This document shows positions 8,019 through 17,700 of a stretch of DNA of 26,054 bases, piece after piece (position 1 is the first letter of the stretch; each line of letters begins with the position of its first letter). The DNA lies in assembly GCA_964433975.1 (NCBI GenBank), contig CAYSSS010000020.1, forward strand, positions 1 through 26,054. Reading direction: 5' to 3'. A model generated the notes under the pieces. That model was given only the letters and a program-made list of their open reading frames with translations. It did not search any database and was not told where the DNA came from. The DNA comes from 2-01-FULL-45-10 sp964433975. Its GTDB lineage: Bacteria; Omnitrophota; Gorgyraeia; 2-01-FULL-45-10. Made by a program: the position numbers and the translations under genes.

Positions 8019-8732
8019 ATGTCAGACAGGAAGAGATCTTCGATATTAACTGCTTTCGTTCTCTTATGCGCCTTCTCTTTAGTGACGGCGGGGTGCGAGC
8101 AGAAGAGCGGCATATTGAATCTGCCCCAGCAGGAATCAAAGCAGCTGGAAGCCGCCCAGCGAGGCGGCGCCGACAGGATAATTCCTACGGAAGGCCAGCT
8201 CACCGCGGACGGCAAATTCAAAAAGTTTTATGTCTACGCGGATCGCGCATATTTTAAGAACCACTATATACCTTCCGGATGGATGGGCGATTACGGAGAT
8301 CTCGAATTTAACGATGGGTGGAATTTTGACCCATATTCGCGAAAGAGCTGTATACGCATAGTCTATTCAGCTCAGAGAAAACAGGGCGCCGGATGGGCAG
8401 GCATATATTGGCAGGAGCCCGCCAATAACTGGGGCGGACTGCAGGGCGGTTTTAACCTCGCAGGCGCCAAGAAAATCGTATTCCACACCAGAGGCGAAAA
8501 TGGCGGCGAGGTCATAACGGAATTTAAAGTGGGCGGTATAAACGGCGAATATTCGGATTCGGGCACGGCCTCGATCGGGCCGATAACTCTCACCAAGGAA
8601 TGGAAAGAGTATACCATCAGCCTGGAGGACGAGGATATCTCTTGTGTCATAGGCGGTTTAGCTTTTGTAATAAGTTCTATGGATAATCCGAACGGCGCGA
8701 CCTTTTATCTCGACGACATATATTACGAATAA
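8019..8732 (+). CDS. Carbohydrate-binding lipoprotein, paralog of the preceding gene
   Basis: A 237-residue predicted lipoprotein. The hydrophobic signal ends VTAGC with Cys26 as the lipidation site. A Gln/Ala/Gly-rich tether of about 45 residues leads to a jelly-roll module nearly collinear with the previous protein: NHYIPSGWMGDYGDLEF, GAGWAGIYWQEPANNWG, FKVGGINGEYSDS, SIGPITLTKEWKEY and a terminal FYLDDIYYE. The conserved Trp/Tyr residues are kept. The ATG has GGGGG (8008-8012) six bases upstream. It would display the binding module on a membrane face, possibly the outer membrane, in the manner of a SusD/SusE-type glycan-binding lipoprotein, though unrelated in sequence. The ligand is inferred to be the same glucan the neighbouring enzymes act on. 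Confidence 0.8.
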   Translation: MSDRKRSSILTAFVLLCAFSLVTAGCEQKSGILNLPQQESKQLEAAQRGGADRIIPTEGQLTADGKFKKFYVYADRAYFKNHYIPSGWMGDYGDLEFNDGWNFDPYSRKSCIRIVYSAQRKQGAGWAGIYWQEPANNWGGLQGGFNLAGAKKIVFHTRGENGGEVITEFKVGGINGEYSDSGTASIGPITLTKEWKEYTISLEDEDISCVIGGLAFVISSMDNPNGATFYLDDIYYE

Positions 8733-8741
8733 GGCCAGACG

Positions 8742-10085
8742 ATGCTATCAAATAAGAAAAAAGCCATAAACATATTACTCGCTTCTTCGCTGATACTTTT
8801 CGCGTCCAGTCTCCTGGCCGCGTTTCCCTATATAAAGTGTGCGCTGTTTCATGAACCGCATCTCAAAGGGCCGGTAAAAGTGGAGAAGGCGAAAGGCGGC
8901 TGGCACCTTACCGTAGGCGGAAAGCCGTTTTTTGTCAAAGGCGTCTGCTATCAATACGTCCCCATAGGAGAGGGTGGCCTTTATGACCTTTTCGCCGATC
9001 CCCGCAAACCGTGGATGACCGACGGGAAGCTGATGGAAAAGATGGGGGTCAACGCCGTTCGTTTCTACAAGGCTGGCAAGAACGTCAATCAGACGAAAGC
9101 GGCCATCGGCGATCTCTTCAGGAAATTCGGCATAAAGACCGCTCTCGGGCATTACCTGGGATTCTGGGACTGGCCCCCGGCAAATTACGCGGATCCCGAT
9201 TTTAGACAGAAGATCAAAGATGAAGTGATCGAGATGGTGAAGGAGTATAAGGACGAGGATGGCATCCTCTTCTGGGTTCTCGGCAACGAAAATAATTATT
9301 CTTTCGAAACCGGAGTGAGGGACTGGTCCACTCCGGAAATAAACGCGCTGCCTTCAGCGGCGGATGCCAGGAAGGCCAAAGCCGAGATCTACTACACTTT
9401 CATTAATTCTATCGCCATAGCCATAAAAGAGATAGATCCGAATCACCCTGTAGTAATGGGTAACGGCGAACTCGCCTCAATAAGCATCGCGAAGGAATGC
9501 TGCCCGGATGTTGATATATTGGGAGGGATTATTTATCAGGGCAAGACATTCGGCTCGTATTTTGAACACCTCAAAAAGAACTTTGGCAAGCCCAACGTAT
9601 TCGTAGAATTCGGCGCCGATAGTTATGACGCGCTCTGGCAACAGGAGTCGCAGGATTGGCAGGCGTTCTTTTTGAAGCTGCAATGGCTCGAGATCGTCAA
9701 GAACAGGACCGGCAGAAATGACGGCGGAAACTCCCTCGGCGGGTTTATATTCGAATGGATCGATGAGTGGTGGAAGCATAACCCGGATTACGCGGAGGGT
9801 TGGCAAGCGCACGACGCCGAAGGCAGCTGGACCAACACGGCGTATTATTACGACGCCAAAGTGGAAAACAATATGAGCGAGGAGTGGTGGGGCATAGTCA
9901 GCCTCGATCCGAAACAGACAAAGAATAATATGGAGAAGAGAGTCCCGAAGAAGGCGTATTACGTCTTCAAGTCTCTCTGGAATAATAATCCATACCAGGC
10001 CAGGAGCATATTTCTTATACCGGCGATAGTTTTTTTCATATCCAGCATTCTTCTTTTGATGGCGCGGTCGAAGTCTAAAGGATAA
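8742..10085 (+). CDS. Clan GH-A glycoside hydrolase with N- and C-terminal membrane segments
   Basis: A 447-residue paralog of the GH-A barrel at 5388, without that protein's large N-terminal domain. Residues ~8-28 are a signal anchor. The barrel begins GGWHLTVGGKPFFVKGVCYQYVPIG and carries Glu183 in VLGNENNYS (predicted acid/base) and Glu289 in VFVEFGADSY (predicted nucleophile). GGFIFEWIDEWWKHNPDY matches the paralog's late barrel segment. The last ~30 residues hold a second hydrophobic helix (IFLIPAIVFFISSILLLMA) and a basic tail, so the enzyme is probably held in the inner membrane at both ends with the catalytic domain in the periplasm. It may trim or transglycosylate oligosaccharides close to the ABC importer. 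The ATG has only a modest AAGG ribosome site. Confidence 0.82.
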   Translation: MLSNKKKAINILLASSLILFASSLLAAFPYIKCALFHEPHLKGPVKVEKAKGGWHLTVGGKPFFVKGVCYQYVPIGEGGLYDLFADPRKPWMTDGKLMEKMGVNAVRFYKAGKNVNQTKAAIGDLFRKFGIKTALGHYLGFWDWPPANYADPDFRQKIKDEVIEMVKEYKDEDGILFWVLGNENNYSFETGVRDWSTPEINALPSAADARKAKAEIYYTFINSIAIAIKEIDPNHPVVMGNGELASISIAKECCPDVDILGGIIYQGKTFGSYFEHLKKNFGKPNVFVEFGADSYDALWQQESQDWQAFFLKLQWLEIVKNRTGRNDGGNSLGGFIFEWIDEWWKHNPDYAEGWQAHDAEGSWTNTAYYYDAKVENNMSEEWWGIVSLDPKQTKNNMEKRVPKKAYYVFKSLWNNNPYQARSIFLIPAIVFFISSILLLMARSKSKG

Positions 10086-10099
10086 AGAGAAGAAGGATT

Positions 10100-12676
10100 A
10101 TGAATAGATTTATTTTGACGGCCCCCTTGATAGTCGCCTGCATTTTAGCGCCCATTTCATCCTACGCCCAAGAAGAACCCCTGTCATACGAGACCATACT
10201 GGACGACTCAACGCCATACGTGACGGCGTCCGACGGCCCGGTATCGTACGAAACGAAGCCCGGCGCCTCGAAACCCGGCAGCTTAAGATCAAGCAAGTCG
10301 AAATTGGATGAATCGAAGTCGATGGTGCATATGAGAGGCACCTACGGCGCAAGTTTCGGATTTGAAACAGAAAAAGGCTTCGAGTGGAAGAACGCCAACG
10401 GCGATTATCAGGAGAAGAACTGGAGATACATAAATGACAAGTTCGGCGTAAATACTTACGATAAGAGGGTATTTGACAGGTACGAGCTTGAGATAGAGAC
10501 GGATACGAAGACGGCCTGGAACGGCTACATGGAGATCGTCATAGACCCATGGACCTTTGTGAAGAAACAGAAACAGACCGTTCTCCTTACAAATCCCATA
10601 CCTCTCGGAGTGATTGCCGGCGCCGATTCCGTAGATGTCGAATATAAACTCTGGGAGAATACGGGCCGCACAATAGGCGAACGATATAGGACGGAGCAGA
10701 GGTTACCTATAAACTATGGAGAGCTCAAAGTAGTCGGAAATCAGGTAGCCGAAGAGCTGGCGAATCCCACTACGGAACCCAACACAGGGCTTATGGGCGA
10801 CTTTTATTTTTCAAGAGGCCGATCGGTCGATATGGGGGACTATTTTTACAGGCCGGTGAGGAAACTGTGGGTCGATTATGAAAAGGGTGAGATGTATATA
10901 AAGATATTTCCGATCTCCGACCAGGCCGAGGCGCTTACCTCGGACGACCCCATGGGGCTATCGAACCACCACATATACTGGGCGCCGAGTCCGTGGCTTT
11001 ATAACTTCGATTTCGGGAGGGTATACGCGGCCAACGCCCAGGATGGAGCCCTCAATGCCTTTCAGAGTCCCGTAATCCAGGAGTCGCGGTGGGATTATAC
11101 TCTGCCATTCTTCACAAGAGATACCAACCGCACATTCTTGACCTTCTTAAGGGGCGGCACCCTAAAATATCAGCATGGTGATCTTGCCCACTTCCAGATC
11201 ACAGCGGCCTCGCCTATGGGCCTTTGGGACTATTATAAGCATGTAGATTCCATACCTATAGCTTCGAGACTTAAGATGTTTCCGACCGATAATATTGATC
11301 TGGGCCTTACGCAGACGACCAAGATGGGTCTGCACAATAATAGCGTGAGGGCTAGCAATAACGTCTTGGGCGTAGATATCAAATACAAGCTTAATGACGA
11401 CACATCCGTGATAGGCGAAATCGTGGGCAGTTACTCTCAGTACGACTATGCCACACACTTCAAGCAGGGTTATTATGGATTGGGTTATAAGACGGGCATA
11501 CACTCTCAAGGGTACGCGGATCCGGGCGATATATTTTCGTGGGACCTGACTTTAACATCGATGAGCAAACGCTTCCAGCCGGGCCTGGCCGATTACAGGG
11601 ATACCCGGTATGATCAGCCCTGGGGCCAGCATATATGGTTTGACAGGATCGCTCCCGAAGACGCTGTCGCTAGGATCGGAGACAGCATAGACGTCAACAG
11701 ATACGTACTGGGCGGTAAGGCGTCAATCAGTCTCGTCGACCAGCTATTGCAAGTCAACGCCGATGTCCGCAACGCCCATAGATATGACAATAATAAGTTC
11801 ATAGAGAATGTGTCGAGGGTTGAGATAACGGCCATGCCTACGAGCAATATCCAGCTCAAAGGTCTCGTCCTGAACAGGATATACCCAAATACCTCAGGGG
11901 GCCTTGATCCGTCCCTGAGAGACAGGTATACGGATGAACCATGGATAAACCCTCTTATAGGTGACGGCCTCGACGTGAACCTCATGACGTATTCGGTAGG
12001 CGCGAAGATGGACCTCATGGAGAAAAAGGTAAGCGTTTACGGTATCTTTGAGACTACCAATGATCCCCAGGACTTCCCGAGACGGGAACTCAGCGATCTC
12101 TGTTCCTGGAATGTTACGCAGACTACGCCCGATGATACCGACGGCTGGATGTCGGACGGCACCGTACTATTTGACAGGCTTTCCCCACAGCTCTATCTGC
12201 AGAACCTGTTCCAGACGCCCCCATATACTTACTACGCTATAATCAAGGCCAAGATCATCTTTTATCCTATAGAGGGCATGTCGATAAGTTTCACGCACGT
12301 CACCAATGGCAACAGGAATTACGCGCCGCTTCTGGACGATAATCATACGCATGACGGCTTTGATGTCGTCTATAAAGCGACTAAAAAATTGACACTGAGA
12401 GGCGGCTATTCGCTTTCAAAGATAATAGACTTGAGAAAAGCGATAGATACGCAGGCCGCCGATCAGGACTATGCATATCATAACAATCTGTATCTTCAGG
12501 CAGACTATGCCATAAACAAGGATCAGAGGGTGGTATTTCAGTTCGGCGAGTACGGCCTGCTGCAAAAGACGCTCGGCATCTTCGGCGCGCCCCTTTCGGA
12601 GAGATACCTGTCGTCAGCCGCTTCCGTTCTGGATACGAGAAGCATATTCAGAATATTCTATGAAGGAAAGTTCTAG
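10100..12676 (+). CDS. Predicted outer-membrane beta-barrel protein (porin-like)
   Basis: An 858-residue exported protein with a Sec signal peptide (cleavage after SSYA, near residue 23). A Ser/Lys-rich low-complexity stretch (about residues 30-75) follows, then a long run of alternating amphipathic strands rich in Tyr, Trp, Asp and Gly. It ends RIFYEGKF: a final Phe with alternating hydrophobics is the beta-signal recognised by the BAM machinery. The N-terminal ~300 residues (for example WNGYMEIVIDPWTFV and YYFYRPVRKLWVDYE-like strands) may form a periplasmic beta domain. I do not recognise a named family. In this cluster it most likely lets oligosaccharides through the outer membrane, or anchors the glucan machinery there. 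An AGAAGGA ribosome site precedes the ATG. It is the strongest evidence for a diderm host. Confidence 0.78.
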   Translation: MNRFILTAPLIVACILAPISSYAQEEPLSYETILDDSTPYVTASDGPVSYETKPGASKPGSLRSSKSKLDESKSMVHMRGTYGASFGFETEKGFEWKNANGDYQEKNWRYINDKFGVNTYDKRVFDRYELEIETDTKTAWNGYMEIVIDPWTFVKKQKQTVLLTNPIPLGVIAGADSVDVEYKLWENTGRTIGERYRTEQRLPINYGELKVVGNQVAEELANPTTEPNTGLMGDFYFSRGRSVDMGDYFYRPVRKLWVDYEKGEMYIKIFPISDQAEALTSDDPMGLSNHHIYWAPSPWLYNFDFGRVYAANAQDGALNAFQSPVIQESRWDYTLPFFTRDTNRTFLTFLRGGTLKYQHGDLAHFQITAASPMGLWDYYKHVDSIPIASRLKMFPTDNIDLGLTQTTKMGLHNNSVRASNNVLGVDIKYKLNDDTSVIGEIVGSYSQYDYATHFKQGYYGLGYKTGIHSQGYADPGDIFSWDLTLTSMSKRFQPGLADYRDTRYDQPWGQHIWFDRIAPEDAVARIGDSIDVNRYVLGGKASISLVDQLLQVNADVRNAHRYDNNKFIENVSRVEITAMPTSNIQLKGLVLNRIYPNTSGGLDPSLRDRYTDEPWINPLIGDGLDVNLMTYSVGAKMDLMEKKVSVYGIFETTNDPQDFPRRELSDLCSWNVTQTTPDDTDGWMSDGTVLFDRLSPQLYLQNLFQTPPYTYYAIIKAKIIFYPIEGMSISFTHVTNGNRNYAPLLDDNHTHDGFDVVYKATKKLTLRGGYSLSKIIDLRKAIDTQAADQDYAYHNNLYLQADYAINKDQRVVFQFGEYGLLQKTLGIFGAPLSERYLSSAASVLDTRSIFRIFYEGKF

Positions 12677-12700
12677 GCCCACATTTTCATCCGATAATAT

Positions 12701-14656
12701 ATGCAAAAATCGTATTCCGCCGAGCGCAGAAAGTACATACGTTTAAATTCGGTATTCCCGGTAGAGATATATTTACGCAATACCCCCAAAAGCGGCAAAT
12801 CGCAGGTAATCCAGGCATTCACGCGAGACATCTCCCTGGGCGGACTATGCCTTTCGGTCAATAACCCCGACGCTTCTCTCACCTCAATGGTACATGACGG
12901 CTCAACCTTCGATATCACCATCAACATGCCGGTATCGCATAGGCCTATAGAGGCGAGCGTCCAAGCCGCCTGGCATGATAAGAGAGAAAGCGCCAGGCAT
13001 AAGCAGCTTCTCATAGGAGTCTTCTACGACAAGATAGACGCAAGCGACAGGAAGAGGATCTTCTCTGCTGCTAGGCGCATGAAGTGGCTTCCGCGCGCGG
13101 CGGCGCTCTCTATCATATTGCTCGTGTCGCTTCTTGCGGGAAGCCTTTATCAAAAAGCCGAGCTCATCAGGGCCAATCGTGAATTCATAGAGCGATTTCA
13201 CAATATACAGATGACGAGCGATATGTATAGGGTAAGTTTAAACAAGATCGACGGTAAGTATGAAGCCATCAAGGAAGAATCGGCGAAGAATAAGGAGCTG
13301 ATAGGCAGTGTCACAGCCGAACTACAAAATCTTAAATCCACCGACGCCGCGGTTTTGAAAGCAGAGAGAGACAGTCTCGGGGAGAGCCTTAAGGCGGCTC
13401 TCGGCGAAAAAGCGGTCCTCGAAGACAGGATAAGCGCTATGAACAAGAAGAAAGAGAAGGCCGTAAAGCTTTTTAACGAAGTTAATAGCGAGCGAAGAGA
13501 GTTTGACAAAGCGGCCGTCAAAAATATGTACGGATGGATCACGACTCATCAGAACAAGCTCTCGGGGCTGGTGATGAGCTTCGAAGGGGATCCCGGTATC
13601 GCGGACTGGGCATTTACATATGATCAAGCCCTTGTCGCGCAGGTCTTTCTGATATCAGGCGATATTAAAAGGGCCAAAAAGGTGCTGGGGTTTTTCAAAA
13701 ACAGCACCAAGAGCATGAAGACCGGATTCAAAAACGCCTACAACGTGGGGACCGGATTTCCGGTGGAAAATGTAGTGCATCTGGGCCCCAATATATGGAT
13801 TGCTATAGCCGCTATTCACTACGCCGATAAAAGCGGCGATAAGGCATATCTGAATTTTGCCGAAGATGTGGCAGTCTGGATAATTTCTTTAAAAGATGCC
13901 GACGGCGGATTAAGGGGCGGGCCCGGCATCAGCTGGTATTCTACCGAGCATAATCTGGATGCCTACGCGCTCTTTAACATGCTTTGGGTCTTGACGTCAA
14001 AAGATAAATATAAGAAAGAACGGGACGGGACGCTCAGGTGGATCAAGGATAATACTTATTCGAAATCCGACGGCGGCATGAAGCGCGGCAAGGGCGACGC
14101 CACGATAGCTACCGATACGCTGGCATGGGCCATCGCCGCAATAGGCCCGGAAGAACTCCTTAAGGAAGGCATGGATCCGGAAGGCATTATGAAATATGCC
14201 GAAGATCATTGTCTTATCTCTACAGATTTCACTCCATCCGGAGGTGATACGGTAAGGATAAAAGGTTTTGATTTCGCGAAAGCCGCTAACATTGCCAGAA
14301 ACGGCGTTATCTCCACCGAATGGACCGCGCAGATGGTGATGGCGTTCAAGATGATGGCCGATTATTACGCCGCGTCGAGCGATCCGGGGAAAACGGCTAT
14401 ATATAAAAATAAAGCCGACTTATATATAAACGAACTGGATAAGATGATAATCTCGAGCCCCAGTCCAAGCGGACAAGGAGCCGGATGCCTGCCGTATGCG
14501 TCACAGCCAAACGCTGATACAGGCCATGGCTGGAGGACTCCGGCCGGCAAAGAGACCGGCTCTCTCTCTGGGACGAGCTACGCCATATTCGCAAAAAAGG
14601 GGTATAATCCTCTATCGCTTGATCAACCCTTAAAAGGTCAGGATAAGAAAAGATGA
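12701..14656 (+). CDS. PilZ - transmembrane - coiled coil - (alpha/alpha) glycosidase-like fusion
   Basis: A 651-residue protein with an unusual layout. Residues 5-125 are a PilZ domain with both c-di-GMP motifs intact: RxxxR (Arg10-Arg14) and DxSxxG (Asp43-Ser45-Gly48). A single membrane helix follows at about 131-150. Residues ~150-265 are charged and heptad-like, probably a coiled coil. Residues ~275-640 resemble a six-hairpin (alpha/alpha) glycosidase fold: WAFTYDQALVAQVFL, GPNIWIAIAAIHYADKSGD, DADGGLRGGPG, STEHNLDAYALF and ATIATDTLAWAIAA. The PilZ end should be cytoplasmic and the enzyme-like end periplasmic. It may bring a c-di-GMP signal to glucan processing; PilZ proteins often control exopolysaccharides. 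I cannot assign catalytic residues. No Shine-Dalgarno is visible before the ATG, which is 24 bases after the barrel gene. Confidence 0.8.
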   Translation: MQKSYSAERRKYIRLNSVFPVEIYLRNTPKSGKSQVIQAFTRDISLGGLCLSVNNPDASLTSMVHDGSTFDITINMPVSHRPIEASVQAAWHDKRESARHKQLLIGVFYDKIDASDRKRIFSAARRMKWLPRAAALSIILLVSLLAGSLYQKAELIRANREFIERFHNIQMTSDMYRVSLNKIDGKYEAIKEESAKNKELIGSVTAELQNLKSTDAAVLKAERDSLGESLKAALGEKAVLEDRISAMNKKKEKAVKLFNEVNSERREFDKAAVKNMYGWITTHQNKLSGLVMSFEGDPGIADWAFTYDQALVAQVFLISGDIKRAKKVLGFFKNSTKSMKTGFKNAYNVGTGFPVENVVHLGPNIWIAIAAIHYADKSGDKAYLNFAEDVAVWIISLKDADGGLRGGPGISWYSTEHNLDAYALFNMLWVLTSKDKYKKERDGTLRWIKDNTYSKSDGGMKRGKGDATIATDTLAWAIAAIGPEELLKEGMDPEGIMKYAEDHCLISTDFTPSGGDTVRIKGFDFAKAANIARNGVISTEWTAQMVMAFKMMADYYAASSDPGKTAIYKNKADLYINELDKMIISSPSPSGQGAGCLPYASQPNADTGHGWRTPAGKETGSLSGTSYAIFAKKGYNPLSLDQPLKGQDKKR

Positions 14657-14657
14657 G

Positions 14658-14703
14658 CCCCGCCCTTCCTAGTGAAGGCATAGGGGTAGAAAGAAGGGCG
14701 GGG
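14658..14703 (+). promoter_or_regulatory. GC-rich hairpin covering the next gene's ribosome site and start
   Basis: CCCCGCCCTTC (14658-14668) and GAAGGGCGGGG (14693-14703) are a perfect 11-bp inverted repeat with a 24-base loop. The 3' arm holds the GAAGG ribosome site and the first base of the GTG start of the phosphorylase gene. An alternative small hairpin, CCTTC (14664-14668) with GAAGG (14674-14678), uses part of the same 5' arm. No T-run follows, so it is not a standard terminator. It could limit or switch translation. Confidence 0.6.
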
Positions 14704-17700
14704 TGAAACCAGAATATTTTTTGAAAGACGATGAATTTGTAATTGAAAATTATAATCATGCGAAACCGTTTGCCTCTTTTCTGCCCGGAATAGCGGGCCT
14801 CTCGGGCAAACCTTTATGGGCGTTTTACGTAAACCGCGGCCAGTGCATCTCCTCCTTCGGGACCGACTCTAAAGAGGGTGCCATAATGGAATTTTATCCG
14901 GCCAATGTCGCCTATAGGCGCACTCCTCTCGAGGGTTTTAGGACGTTTTTAAAGATTAAAGATAAAAACGGTAAGGCTGTCGTATATGAACCGTTCAGGG
15001 CGAATGGCGCATTATATGTATCACCGCACGAATTTCGCATAGAAGAAATTTCTAAAGACCGTTCTATCAAGTGCGAGGTGGTCTATTACACCATACCGCA
15101 GGAAAATTTTCCGGCCCTGGCTAGGGTACTCCGAATAGAAAATATTTCGTCAAAAGATATTGAAGTTGAGGTCCTGGATGGAACGCCCAAGGTATGCCCC
15201 TATGGCATGAATGAATTCTTCATGAAGCATATGTCGCGTACGATAGAAGCGTGGATGGAAGTGGTGGGCCTAAGTAAAAAGATTCCTTTTTACAGATTGC
15301 GCGTAGATGCCGCCGATGTATCTGAGACAAAGTACATTAAGGGCGGTAATTTTTATCTCAGCATGGTACAGGGCAGCCAGAAGAGGCCGGATATAATAGT
15401 TGACCCGGAGATCGTATTCGGTGATTTTTCTGACCTGACAATGCCCGGAAAGTTCGCTCTACCGGGTTTTAAGGTGCCCGCGGTTCAGATAGATAAAAAT
15501 ATCACTCCTTCGGCGTTTTCGCATTGCAAGCTCTCGCTCGGCGCTGGAAGATCGGCGCGAGTTTTAAGCCTCATGGGCCATGCCGAGTCGCTGGCCCAAT
15601 TGCAGGCTATAAACAAAAATATAACGGCCGATTTTTTTGACAAAAAACGGGATCTTAACAAAGACCAGATATGCCGCATATCGTCTTCTGTAAGCGTAAC
15701 TTCCGGAATAAGGGAATTCGACGCGTATGTCCGGCAGACGAATCTCGATAATATCCTGCGAGGCGGACATCCTATAACCGCGGGCGACAAGGCGACTTAT
15801 GTATTCAATAGAAAACACGGTGACCTCGAAAGGGACTACAATAATTTTGTCCTGAAACCGGTATTCTATTCTCAGGGGAACGGAAGTTACCGCGACACAA
15901 ACCAGAACAGGCGCCTTTCCGTATGGCTCGATCCTAAGGTAGCGACGAAAGATATCAAGGATTTCTACAGCCTCGTACAGCTCGATGGCTACAATCCCCT
16001 CGTGATAAAAGGCGACGTCCTTATGATCAAAGACGCGAAGGCGCGCAAGACGATAATAAATAGATATTTCGCCAAAAAGAGCCGCAGGGCTATAAATTCC
16101 TTATTATCTGCAGAGTTTACGATCAACGATCTTGTGGGATTTTCCGGAAGCCTTAGATCGCCCGGAGAGATCGGAAAATGCTTTAACGACGTCATCGCTA
16201 ATTCCGTATCGCATATAGACGCCGAACACGGCGAAGGCTTCTGGATAGATCACTGGACGTATAATCTGGACCTCGTCGAAAGTTACCTGGGCGTATTTCC
16301 GGAACGATTAAAGGAGATCCTTTTTTGTGACAGAGATTACAGGTTCTTCGACAACGCGCACATAGTGAAGCCGCGGAAAGGCCGCATTGACGGACAGAAT
16401 CGGCAAAAGCTGAGGCGGTACAATTCCGTTTATATTGACGAGGAGAAGAAAAAGCTCATAGATTCAAGAAAAACGCAGAAGAGTTGGGTCAGAACCAGGC
16501 GCGGCACGGGCATCATCTACAGGTGCTCGCTCGCCGCGAAGATGCTGGTCATCATTTTAAATAAGATAGCGTCGTTAGACCGCCGCGGCGTCGGCATTGA
16601 AATGGAGGCGGATAAACCCGGCTGGTGTGATTCCTTAAACGGGCTTCCCGCCCTGCTCGGCTCTTCGCTTTGCGAGACATTTGAGCTAGTGCGGTCGATG
16701 GAATTTCTAAAAGATTCGATTGGAAAATGTGACGAAGTATCCATAAGCCTTCCTGTAGAGGCCGCGTCGTTTTTAAAAGGATTGACAGCGGCACTCGGGC
16801 AGGATCTATCGAGCGCAAAGCCCGGTGGACATTATTGGGACAAGTCAAATGCCCTGAAAGAGGTCTATCGAGGCGTAACACGCCTCGGCGTCTTGGGTAA
16901 AGAATCACGTATAGAGCCGGATGAGATAGCGCGGTTTCTTTCGCTCGGCCTGGAAAAATTACGCAAGGGGATCAAAAAAGGTTACTCAAGCGGCATCCCG
17001 TATTCTTATTTTGTAAACGAAGGGCAAGGCCGAGAAAGACCGCTTCCTATATTCCTGGAGGCGGTGGTCCATGCCTTAAGGGTTATGAAGGATAGCGCTA
17101 AGGCCAGAGAGCTTTATAACAAAGTAAGAAAGAGCGGGCTATATGACAAGGAGCTCGGGATGTATAAGCTGAACGCGCCGCTTGAAAAAGAGCCGCTGGA
17201 GATAGGGCGTATCCGCGTATTCACGCCGGGATGGCTTGAGAATGAGAGCATATGGCTCCATATGGAATATAAATTCCTGCTTGAGATATTAAAGGCCGGA
17301 TTATATGGGGAATTTTATAAGGATTTTAAATCGGCCCTGATACCGTTTCAGCCGGCAGCGCGCTACGGGAGAAGCATCCTGGAGAACAGCTCCTTTTTGG
17401 CGAGCAGCGTCTTCTTCGATAAAGGCTTGCGGGGCAACGGTTTTGTAGCAAGGCTTAGCGGCGCCACTGCCGAGTTTCTCAATATACTCCTCATTATGAA
17501 CTTAGGCAACGAGCCGTTTAAGATGAGGGCGGGTTCGCTGATCTTCAGCCCTTCTCCCATTTTAGACAAGATCTTTTTTACTTTGGGGCATTACACTTTC
17601 AATATATTTCAAAATACATTTATCACCTATAATAACCCGAAGAAACAAAAGACATTTGGCTCGGGCTCTGTTAAGCCCGTAAGCTATAAACTTCGCTATG

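Noticed and set aside
12670..12700. GATAAT before the PilZ gene as a -10 element
   Set aside because: No acceptable -35 at a 16-18 base distance; the AT-rich gap alone is not enough.
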